A stretch of 64,000 bases of DNA from Flavobacteriaceae bacterium UBA1903. GTDB lineage: Bacteria > Bacteroidota > Bacteroidia > Flavobacteriales > Flavobacteriaceae. Positions 51,500 through 58,069 of the stretch are shown piece after piece (within the stretch, counting starts at the first letter, position 1; each line of letters starts with the position of its first letter). The stretch covers positions 1 to 64,000 of the forward strand of contig DDGL01000016.1 of assembly GCA_002337605.1 (NCBI GenBank), read 5' to 3'. The translations under genes were made by a program, and so were the position numbers. A model generated the notes under the pieces. The model searched no databases. It saw only the letters and a program-made list of their open reading frames with translations, and was not told the origin of the DNA.

Positions 51500-52210
51500 A
51501 TGTACGCAATTGTAGAGATAGCAGGGCAGCAATTTAAAGTTGCAAAAGACCAAAAGGTTTTTGTAAACCGTTTAGCCAGTGAAGAAGGAGACAAAGTCGA
51601 GTTTGACAGTGTTCTTTTACTAGGCGACGGAGACAATATTACCGTTGGCGCCCCGGCTATAGACGGAGCTCTTATTGGAGCTAAAGTCTTAAGACACCTT
51701 AAGGGTGGCAAAGTTATTGTTTTCAAAAAGAAGAGAAGAAAAGGCTACCAGGTAAAGAATGGTCACAGACAAGCTCTTTCTGAAATCGTTATTGAAAGCA
51801 TTGTAGGTTCTGGAGCTAAAAAAGCTAAGAAAGAAGAACCTAAGAAAAAAGCAGCTCCTAAAAAGGAAGCTAAAAAAGCAGCCCCTAAAGCTGAAACTAA
51901 AAAAGCTGAAGCAAAAGCTCCAGCAAAAAAGGCAGCTCCTAAGAAATCTGCAAAGGCAGATGACCTTAAGAAAATTGAGGGTGTTGGACCAAAAGCAATG
52001 GAGGCAATGGTAGCAGCAGGCTTAGATACTTTTGCAAAAGTAGCGAAGGCAAAACCAGAAAAATTGGCTGAAATCCTTACGGAAGCAAGTTCAAGAATGG
52101 CGCACTTAGTTACAGATACCTGGCCAAAGCAAGCTAAATTAGCTGCAGATGGTAAGTGGGAAGAATTGCAAGAATTACAAGATAAATTAGACGGTGGGGT
52201 TGAAAAATAA
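51500..52210 (+). CDS. rplU: Ribosomal protein L21 with a helix-hairpin-helix extension
   Basis: 236 residues, about 130 longer than usual. Residues 1-102 are a full L21 (MYAIVEIAGQQFKVAKDQ, KKRRKGYQVKNGHRQALSEI). Residues about 105-152 are a Lys/Ala/Pro linker of KKAAPKK-type repeats. Residues about 154-236 form a helix-hairpin-helix domain, LKKIEGVGPKAMEAMVAAGL, resembling DNA-binding HhH modules. Such tailed L21 proteins occur in flavobacteria. It heads rplU-rpmA. Confidence 0.93.
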   Translation: MYAIVEIAGQQFKVAKDQKVFVNRLASEEGDKVEFDSVLLLGDGDNITVGAPAIDGALIGAKVLRHLKGGKVIVFKKKRRKGYQVKNGHRQALSEIVIESIVGSGAKKAKKEEPKKKAAPKKEAKKAAPKAETKKAEAKAPAKKAAPKKSAKADDLKKIEGVGPKAMEAMVAAGLDTFAKVAKAKPEKLAEILTEASSRMAHLVTDTWPKQAKLAADGKWEELQELQDKLDGGVEK

Positions 52211-52268
52211 TTCAACAACCATTTAAGTATAACGTATCCGCCGTAGGCGGACCTAAAACCGAAACAAG

Positions 52269-52532
52269 ATGGCTCATAAAAAAGGAGTTGGTAGTTCAAA
52301 AAACGGTAGAGAATCAGAATCGAAACGCTTAGGTGTAAAGATTTTTGGTGGGCAAGCAGCTATAGCCGGGAACATCATCATAAGACAACGTGGTATGGAG
52401 CACCATCCTGCAGATAATGTATACGCTGGAAAAGATTATACATTACACGCAAAAGTGGACGGTGTGGTAAAATTTACCAAGAAGAGAGATAATAAATCGT
52501 ATGTTTCTATCGTGCCAAGCGCAGAAGCATAA
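52269..52532 (+). CDS. rpmA: 50S ribosomal protein L27
   Basis: 87 residues, L27 family: MAHKKGVGSSKNGRESESKRLG and GNIIIRQRG. It sits near the peptidyl-transferase centre. Starts right after the initiator region without an N-terminal extension. 58 bases after rplU, in the same unit, and ends at a bidirectional terminator. Confidence 0.97.
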   Translation: MAHKKGVGSSKNGRESESKRLGVKIFGGQAAIAGNIIIRQRGMEHHPADNVYAGKDYTLHAKVDGVVKFTKKRDNKSYVSIVPSAEA

Positions 52533-52550
52533 CCATTATTTTTTCAAAAT

Positions 52551-52586
52551 AAAAAACCTCAATCGAGCAATCGGTTGAGGTTTTTT
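52551..52586. terminator. Bidirectional terminator between rpmA and the transglutaminase gene
   Basis: Stem AAAAAACCTCAA/TTGAGGTTTTTT, 12 pairs, loop of 12 bases. It serves both convergent genes. Confidence 0.9.
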
Positions 52587-53256
52587 ATTTGGCAGTAGAT
52601 CCAGTAGCGGTAAGTTGCCATTTTTTTTCCTGAGGGACGTGTGTCTTTATAAAATCTGAGGGCTTCGTACAGTACCAAAACCAGTGTGGGGCAGAAGGAT
52701 TGCCGTGACTTATTGCCCAGGTAATATCCAGCAATTCCCACGTTCCATTTAAAAATACAGCATTCCAGGTGTGTTCAGGTATTGCTGAAGTCTTTTTTAG
52801 TGTAGTGCCCTGCTTGGTGTACCCATGAATTACTTCGGCCTTAATACCTACATCTTCGCACAATTGCTTAAAGAGGAAGGCATACCCGCCACAAAGCGCT
52901 TTTTTTCTTCGTAAAGCCTGGGTGATTACGTTGGCCTCGGTAGTATAAATTTCTTTTTGAAGGTTTCGGTCTAAGCGTAATTCAGTATCATATTGAATTG
53001 TAGTTGCGATCCAGATAAATATACTTTTGGCTTTTTCAACATCGGTGGTTTTACTACGTGTTATTTGTTGGGCCAGGCTTTTGGTATGTGTCTTTTGAGA
53101 GGTTAATTTTGTTTGACTTCTGGTGTTTCTATATTTTTTATAGGGAGTCTTTTTTCCGATGATTGTTTTTCCCTGAGCAACTATAGGGGCTGTGAAACCC
53201 ATTGTAAATAAGAGGAATAACAGTGATGCAACAAGCTTCAGTTTTTGAAAATTCAT
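52585..53256 (-). CDS. Transglutaminase-like domain protein
   Basis: 223 residues with a signal peptide (cleavage after VAQG). The transglutaminase/cysteine-protease triad is present: Cys in KKALCGGYAFLF, His in AIPEHTWNAVFL and Asp in WELLDITWA. Bacterial members act as proteases or cross-linking enzymes in the periplasm. Substrate unknown. It ends beside the L27 terminator. Confidence 0.85.
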   Translation of the reverse strand: MNFQKLKLVASLLFLLFTMGFTAPIVAQGKTIIGKKTPYKKYRNTRSQTKLTSQKTHTKSLAQQITRSKTTDVEKAKSIFIWIATTIQYDTELRLDRNLQKEIYTTEANVITQALRRKKALCGGYAFLFKQLCEDVGIKAEVIHGYTKQGTTLKKTSAIPEHTWNAVFLNGTWELLDITWAISHGNPSAPHWFWYCTKPSDFIKTHVPQEKKWQLTATGSTAK

Positions 53257-53356
53257 AATAAAATAACGGCAGTTCTGTATTTATATTTTAAAACGCAAGT
53301 TTAGTGCCAGGTACTTCGGAATAATTATTGAGGTTTGTTTTTTAAACAACTAACAC

Positions 53357-53911
53357 ATGAAATATCTTTCCGCAACAGTAGTAGCTTTATTTTTTGTTTC
53401 CTGTATTCCATTACAGATCGCTCCCAATTTTGAAGGTGGTAAAGTATTTCCACCCAAAAAATTTAAAAAACAACTACCATACAATTATGTTTATGTGTTT
53501 GAAGATCCTAAAGATGCCAACGAGTTTTTCAACTATATGAACGCAAAGTTTCAGATTTTCTACGATGACGACACGGGAAACATTCCTGTTGAAATAGAAA
53601 ACGAAACCTATTACCTTACTTTTTATGAAGTAGAACGAACCACTAAAACAGTGAATTTAATTCCAATGGCCATCGATGCGGGACTCGAGGAAAATGGATA
53701 TGGTCCTGTGTTGGGAGGTGCGCACCAAAGCAGAAGCGGAAAATGGTTTATCGCACTAACTGTTACAGATGAAGGTTTAAAAGATGCTCTAAAACCAGCA
53801 TACGATAACCATAAAGAGGTGCTGACTTATGCAGATACTATGCGAGAAGAATACTTAAATACAGTGGAGTATATTGAGGTGTATCTAAAAAGCAAGCCTA
53901 CGACCAGATAG
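53357..53911 (+). CDS. Hypothetical lipoprotein
   Basis: 184 residues. Lipobox V-S-C at about residue 16. The mature part has no domain I recognise; it contains a conserved-looking GYGPVLGGAHQSRSGKWFIALTV segment and is mixed alpha/beta. Single gene, convergent with ahcY across a repeat-rich gap. Confidence 0.7.
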   Translation: MKYLSATVVALFFVSCIPLQIAPNFEGGKVFPPKKFKKQLPYNYVYVFEDPKDANEFFNYMNAKFQIFYDDDTGNIPVEIENETYYLTFYEVERTTKTVNLIPMAIDAGLEENGYGPVLGGAHQSRSGKWFIALTVTDEGLKDALKPAYDNHKEVLTYADTMREEYLNTVEYIEVYLKSKPTTR

Positions 53912-53969
53912 ATTTTCTTACAGTGTGTGATGCCAATTGTAAAGGCTTGTCTTACTACTAGAAGGTTTT

Positions 53970-54048
53970 TGCAATAGCGATAGCAGTGGCAGCTTTTGCC
54001 GAGGCGCGCATCGAGGCAACACTATAAAGAATAGCGCGGCCATTGCCC
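53970..54048. repeat. Multi-block repeat element, copy 2
   Basis: Block A (53970-53995, GCAATAGCGATAGCAGTGGC), a central CG-rich stem (about 53997-54019) and block C (54021-54041, ACTATAAAGAATAGCGCGGC). It shares layout, orientation and many bases with copy 1 at 43750-43849. It lies directly beside the ahcY terminator. Confidence 0.5.
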
Positions 54049-54052
54049 AAAT

Positions 54053-54095
54053 TAAAAAAACCCTGCACCCCGATAGCTATCGGGGTTGCAAGGGT
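54053..54095 (-). terminator. Terminator after ahcY with a perfect 20-base palindrome
   Basis: On the minus strand the outer CCCTTGCA/TGCAGGG stem encloses the perfect palindrome ACCCCGATAGCTATCGGGGT (54067-54086) and ends in a T7 run. A REP-like palindrome seems to have inserted into, or grown within, the terminator. Confidence 0.75.
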
Positions 54096-54127
54096 CTATA
54101 ATCTTAAAGGCTTCAATATTCCGCAGA

Positions 54128-54143
54128 CTGAGCGGAGTCGAAG
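54128..54143 (+). repeat. CTGAGCGGAGTCGAAG element
   Basis: An exact 16-base member of the interspersed CTGAGC family, overlapping the last bases before ahcY's stop region. Confidence 0.6.
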
Positions 54144-54144
54144 T

Positions 54145-55455
54145 CTAGTAACGGTAATACTCAGGCTTGTATGGGCCTTCCACTTCCACGCCAATATAAT
54201 CTGCCTGGTCTTTTTTCAATTCAGTAAGCTCAACACCAATTTTTTCTAGGTGTAACTTCGCTACTTTTTCATCAAGCACCTTTGGTAGCATATATACTTT
54301 ATTTTCGTATTGATCGCTGTTTTTCCAAAGTTCGATCTGCGCCAACGTCTGGTTAGTGAATGAATTACTCATTACAAAACTTGGGTGGCCTGTAGCACAA
54401 CCAAGGTTTACCAGGCGTCCTTCAGCAAGCAAGATAATGTGCTTTCCATTAAGCTCGTATTTATCTACTTGAGGCTTTATTTCATCCTGTGTGGCATTTT
54501 GTTTTAACCAGGCAACATCAATTTCATTATCGAAGTGGCCAATGTTACATACGATCGTTTTGTCCTTCATTGCTAAAAAATGCTCGCCACGTACAATGTC
54601 TTTGTTTCCTGTAGTTGTAATTACAATGTCTGCGTTCTCAACAACAGTTTCTAATTTCTTAACTTCAAAACCGTCCATAGCAGCCTGAAGCGCACAAATT
54701 GGATCAATTTCAGTAACGGTTACAATACTTCCTGCTCCTTTAAAAGAAGCGGCAGTTCCTTTACCTACATCCCCATACCCACAAACAACAACACGTTTTC
54801 CTGCCAACATTACGTCGGTAGCACGTCTAATAGCATCTACGGCACTTTCTTTACATCCGTATTTGTTATCAAATTTACTTTTGGTAACACTATCGTTTAC
54901 ATTAATTGCTGGCATTGGCAGTGTCCCTTTGTTCATGCGCTCATACAAACGGTGTACACCGGTAGTGGTTTCTTCAGAAAGTCCTTTAATGCCATCTACC
55001 AGTTCTGGATAGCGGTCCAATACCATATTGGTAAGGTCTCCACCATCGTCCAGAATCATGTTTAACGGCTTGCGATCTTCACCAAAAAATAAGGTTTGCT
55101 CGATACACCAGTCAAATTCTTCTTCGTTCATTCCTTTCCAGGCGTATACCGGGATGTCTGCGGCAGCAATTGCAGCAGCAGCCTGGTCCTGTGTAGAAAA
55201 AATATTACAAGAACTCCAGGTAACTTCAGCTCCCAGCGCAATTAGTGTCTCAATTAAAACAGCCGTCTGGATGGTCATGTGTAGACATCCTGCAATACGA
55301 GCTCCTTTAAGGGGTTGTTCGTTTTTGTACTCTTCGCGCAACGACATTAAGCCGGGCATTTCTGCTTCAGCCAGTTCAATTTCTTTACGACCCCAGGCCG
55401 CCAATGAAATATCTTTTACTTTATACGCCGTGTAAGGCACTGTGTTAGTAGACAT
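54145..55455 (-). CDS. ahcY: Adenosylhomocysteinase
   Basis: 436 residues, normal length. It hydrolyses S-adenosylhomocysteine to adenosine and homocysteine. The NAD-binding motif GYGDVGKGTA, the substrate site TTTGVHRLYE, and the C-terminal EVEGPYKPEYYRY (the tail that closes the active site of the tetramer) are intact. A -7 box (TATTTTTG, 55509-55516) precedes it. Divergent from the phosphopantetheinyl transferase gene. Confidence 0.97.
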   Translation of the reverse strand: MSTNTVPYTAYKVKDISLAAWGRKEIELAEAEMPGLMSLREEYKNEQPLKGARIAGCLHMTIQTAVLIETLIALGAEVTWSSCNIFSTQDQAAAAIAAADIPVYAWKGMNEEEFDWCIEQTLFFGEDRKPLNMILDDGGDLTNMVLDRYPELVDGIKGLSEETTTGVHRLYERMNKGTLPMPAINVNDSVTKSKFDNKYGCKESAVDAIRRATDVMLAGKRVVVCGYGDVGKGTAASFKGAGSIVTVTEIDPICALQAAMDGFEVKKLETVVENADIVITTTGNKDIVRGEHFLAMKDKTIVCNIGHFDNEIDVAWLKQNATQDEIKPQVDKYELNGKHIILLAEGRLVNLGCATGHPSFVMSNSFTNQTLAQIELWKNSDQYENKVYMLPKVLDEKVAKLHLEKIGVELTELKKDQADYIGVEVEGPYKPEYYRY

Positions 55456-55508
55456 ATTATTATATTTGAATTAATAAAGTTTTCTTTTTCCGTCCATTTT
55501 TAGGACTG

Positions 55509-55516
55509 CAAAAATA
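55509..55516 (-). promoter_or_regulatory. -7 box of ahcY
   Basis: TATTTTTG on the minus strand, 53 bases before the ATG. Confidence 0.4.
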
Positions 55517-55536
55517 CACAATATTCACGAGAAAAT

Positions 55537-56166
55537 ATGCCACTTTACAAAACTATAACAGTAGAGAATAAAGCTAAGGTGCTGATTTGGAAGATTGAAG
55601 AATCTTTCGAGCAGCTGGCGCATGGTATCTCTCTTACCGAGCATTGTGCAACCAGGGTAGCGTCTATGAAAAGCGACTTACACCGTCGTGGTTTTATGAG
55701 TGTGCGTCATTTATTGGCTGCCGCAGGCTATACAGATCATGACTTGTATTACGACTCCAATGGAAAACCACATTTACAAGATGGAAAATGTATTTCTATT
55801 ACTCATTCTTTTATCTTTTCAGCACTAATTATAGGCACTACTGAAGTTGGAATAGACATAGAAAAGCAACGTCCTAAAATTTTAAAAATAGCCCACAAAT
55901 TCACGCCAATTGAAGAATATCGAACGTTAGCAAACGACGATGCTATTATGCGAAAGTTAACCATGGTCTGGGGAGCTAAAGAGAGTTTGTATAAAAGTTT
56001 TGCAACACCCGGGGTAAGTTTTTTGCAGCATATTTACGTGGAAGATTTTAGGTTAGACGATTTAAAATCGACAGCCAATGTAGGCTTTCAGGATACTGAA
56101 GAATATTATAAAGTTTGGTTTCTGGAGTTTGAAGAGTTTACATGTGCGTATGCGTTGAAGATATGA
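55537..56166 (+). CDS. 4'-phosphopantetheinyl transferase (Sfp type)
   Basis: 209 residues. It attaches phosphopantetheine to acyl carrier proteins. The Mg-binding and catalytic motifs are VGIDIEK (near 108) and WGAKESLYK (near 148). About 20 residues shorter than Sfp but longer than AcpS. Its carrier-protein partner is unknown; fatty-acid synthesis is the obvious use. The GGGP-synthase gene follows 96 bases later. Confidence 0.88.
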   Translation: MPLYKTITVENKAKVLIWKIEESFEQLAHGISLTEHCATRVASMKSDLHRRGFMSVRHLLAAAGYTDHDLYYDSNGKPHLQDGKCISITHSFIFSALIIGTTEVGIDIEKQRPKILKIAHKFTPIEEYRTLANDDAIMRKLTMVWGAKESLYKSFATPGVSFLQHIYVEDFRLDDLKSTANVGFQDTEEYYKVWFLEFEEFTCAYALKI

Positions 56167-56262
56167 GATGTAAAAAATTTTTTGTAAATAATTCTCTCTG
56201 GGATCTCTGTACCTTTTTTGTGAATTTTAAATATAAACTGCAGGATTTGAATAGTTTTAAAA

Positions 56263-56988
56263 ATGCTTAAAAATAATACAACGACCCTTTATAGTGAAAT
56301 CTTCAGTGCAAGTCTTGAAAACCGGAAATTGATCGCCATATTAATAGACCCTGAAGAGTTTACTATTGAAACAACTTCAGAATTTTTAAAACAAATACCA
56401 CCTGAAACAACCCATGTTTTCGTGGGAGGAAGCACCGTTCCTAATGGTGCAACCGAAGCTGTGGTAACTGCCTTAAAATTTCAAACCGAAAAGCCCATCA
56501 TTTTATTTCCTGGTGACGTATCACAACTTACTCCAAAAGCAGATGCATTGCTTTTTTTAAGCCTGCTCTCCGGTGATAACCCCGAATACCTTATAGGTCA
56601 GCACGTTAAAGCTGTTTCAAAAGTAAGAGACTTTGGGCTTGTTGTGATTCCAACGGCGTATTTGTTGCTGGATGGCGGACATCAGTCTGCGGTTGCGAGA
56701 GTTACAGGAACAACACCTATGTCTCAAGAAAATGTTCAGATTATTGTAGACACAGCAAAGGCAGGGGAGCTATTAGGGATGAAATTAATTTACTTGGAAG
56801 CGGGAAGTGGTGCAAAAAATCCAGTTTCTGAAGCAATAATCAGAGCTGTAAAAAACGAAATTAACATTCCGTTAATCGTAGGAGGCGGTATTAGAACCGA
56901 GTCTCAAAAACAAGCAGCTTACCAGGCAGGAGCAACTATGGTGGTAATGGGAACTCAATTCGAGGTGCGAAGTGCCAATGACGAGTGA
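56263..56988 (+). CDS. GGGP/HepGP synthase family protein (PcrB-like)
   Basis: 241 residues, TIM barrel. It has KLIAILIDPEEFT, VGGSTVPNGATEAVV, KLIYLEAGSGA and VGGGIRT, as in geranylgeranylglyceryl phosphate synthases of archaea and their bacterial homologues. The reaction would make an isoprenyl ether of glycerol-1-phosphate. Flavobacterial members have GGGP-like activity in published work; the lipid's role is unknown. Alone in its transcript. Confidence 0.85.
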   Translation: MLKNNTTTLYSEIFSASLENRKLIAILIDPEEFTIETTSEFLKQIPPETTHVFVGGSTVPNGATEAVVTALKFQTEKPIILFPGDVSQLTPKADALLFLSLLSGDNPEYLIGQHVKAVSKVRDFGLVVIPTAYLLLDGGHQSAVARVTGTTPMSQENVQIIVDTAKAGELLGMKLIYLEAGSGAKNPVSEAIIRAVKNEINIPLIVGGGIRTESQKQAAYQAGATMVVMGTQFEVRSANDE

Positions 56989-57122
56989 TACGTTTCAGTA
57001 TATAATGAACTGTAAAAAATTATTCTAACAAACTCTTTGTGATTCTCTACAAATCTCTGTGTCTTAACTTTAAGAAGATCTTTTACTCCAAGAGTTAACA
57101 GGGTTCACTGTTTTGAAAAAAA

Positions 57123-57150
57123 ACTCACCACTCACCACTCACCACTCACC
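57123..57150. repeat. Four tandem copies of the heptamer ACTCACC
   Basis: Four exact 7-base units, just upstream of the -7 box of the vitamin-uptake operon. Related to the GACTCAC array at 43102-43143; the units differ at one base when aligned on CTCAC. Confidence 0.9.
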
Positions 57151-57159
57151 ACGCATTCC

Positions 57160-57167
57160 TATCTTTG
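57160..57167 (+). promoter_or_regulatory. -7 box of the vitamin-uptake operon
   Basis: TATCTTTG, 25 bases before the ATG at 57193. The -33 position falls in the heptamer array; a change in unit number could alter promoter strength. Confidence 0.4.
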
Positions 57168-57192
57168 AAACCAGAACTCAGAAACTAAAGAA

Positions 57193-57453
57193 ATGAACAT
57201 TTCCGTAGAACTAACCCTCACTCCACTTCAGGACGACTTTGAACCAGCCATCATCGATTTTATAAAAAAATTACGAGCTTCAGGACTCACAGTACTTGAA
57301 AACCCATTGAGCACACAAGTTTTTGGGGAATATGATGCAGTACTAGAAGTCCTTCAAAAAGAAATGAAAACAGCTTTGAAAGCTATAGATAAAGGCTTGC
57401 TGTATATGAAAATAGTAAAATCTGATCGCAGCGATTATGAGCCCCATTTTTGA
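57193..57453 (+). CDS. Thiamine-binding-type protein (MTH1187/YkoF family)
   Basis: 86 residues, ferredoxin-like fold with ISVELTLTPLQDDFEPAIIDFI and VFGEYDAVLEVLQKEM. COG0011 family, of which several members bind thiamine. Shorter than usual (about 100). It overlaps pnuC by 17 bases. With PnuC and a kinase it suggests vitamin uptake. Confidence 0.8.
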   Translation: MNISVELTLTPLQDDFEPAIIDFIKKLRASGLTVLENPLSTQVFGEYDAVLEVLQKEMKTALKAIDKGLLYMKIVKSDRSDYEPHF

Positions 57454-58069
57454 TTTCCTTTTTAGCCAGTATGCCGAATATGAAACTCATCAAATACTAC
57501 TGGAAGCGGTTGCTGTCATATTTGGCTTGGCATCGGCACTATGTTCCTGGCGCAATAGTATCTGGGTGTATCCTACCGGGATTATTAGTACTGCAATTTT
57601 TGTGTATTTACTCTGGCAATGGGAATTGCTGGGCGATTTAATCATCCAGGGATATTATTTTATAATGAGCATTTACGGCTGGTATATCTGGACCCGAAAA
57701 GTCTCACCAGATAAATTTACACCCATTACTAAGGCTTCAAAAAAGGAGCACGGTATTGCCGTAATTATAGGAATACTATCACTTATTGGGGTTTTTATAG
57801 TATATACAATTTTCGATAAATGGACCAGCTGGACCGCTTATGTAGATACCTTAACTACAGCAATTTTCTTTGGCGGTATGTGGATGCTTGCCAAGCGTAA
57901 AGTGGAGAATTGGTTGTATTTATTGGCAGGCAATATTATAAGTGTACCGCTTTATTTTATTAAAGGCTATACAATAAGCAGTATGCTATACCTTATCTTT
58001 ATAGCCATTTCAATCATGGGATATCTAGCATGGAAAAAACACTTGTACAGCGACAAAGTGATTGCCTGA
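57437..58069 (+). CDS. pnuC: PnuC-family vitamin transporter
   Basis: 210 residues with about seven membrane helices: FGLASALCSWRNSIWVYPTGI near the start, GYYFIMSIYGWYIWTRK in the middle (conserved Trp/Tyr pattern), and WTAYVDTLTTAIFFGGMWMLAKRKVENW. PnuC carries nicotinamide riboside; PnuT relatives carry thiamine. The neighbours point both ways (thiamine-binding protein and NadR-like kinase). Overlaps the neighbours on both sides, a compact operon. Confidence 0.88.
   Translation: MSPIFDFLFSQYAEYETHQILLEAVAVIFGLASALCSWRNSIWVYPTGIISTAIFVYLLWQWELLGDLIIQGYYFIMSIYGWYIWTRKVSPDKFTPITKASKKEHGIAVIIGILSLIGVFIVYTIFDKWTSWTAYVDTLTTAIFFGGMWMLAKRKVENWLYLLAGNIISVPLYFIKGYTISSMLYLIFIAISIMGYLAWKKHLYSDKVIA

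Noticed and set aside
51763..52299. 178-codon minus-strand frame over L21
   Set aside because: Antisense to the Ala/Lys-rich linker, whose codons give an open reverse frame.
56989..57192. TPP riboswitch upstream of the thiamine-binding protein operon
   Set aside because: I looked for the CTGAGA and ACCC/GGAT-type core and found neither; the region holds a heptamer array instead.
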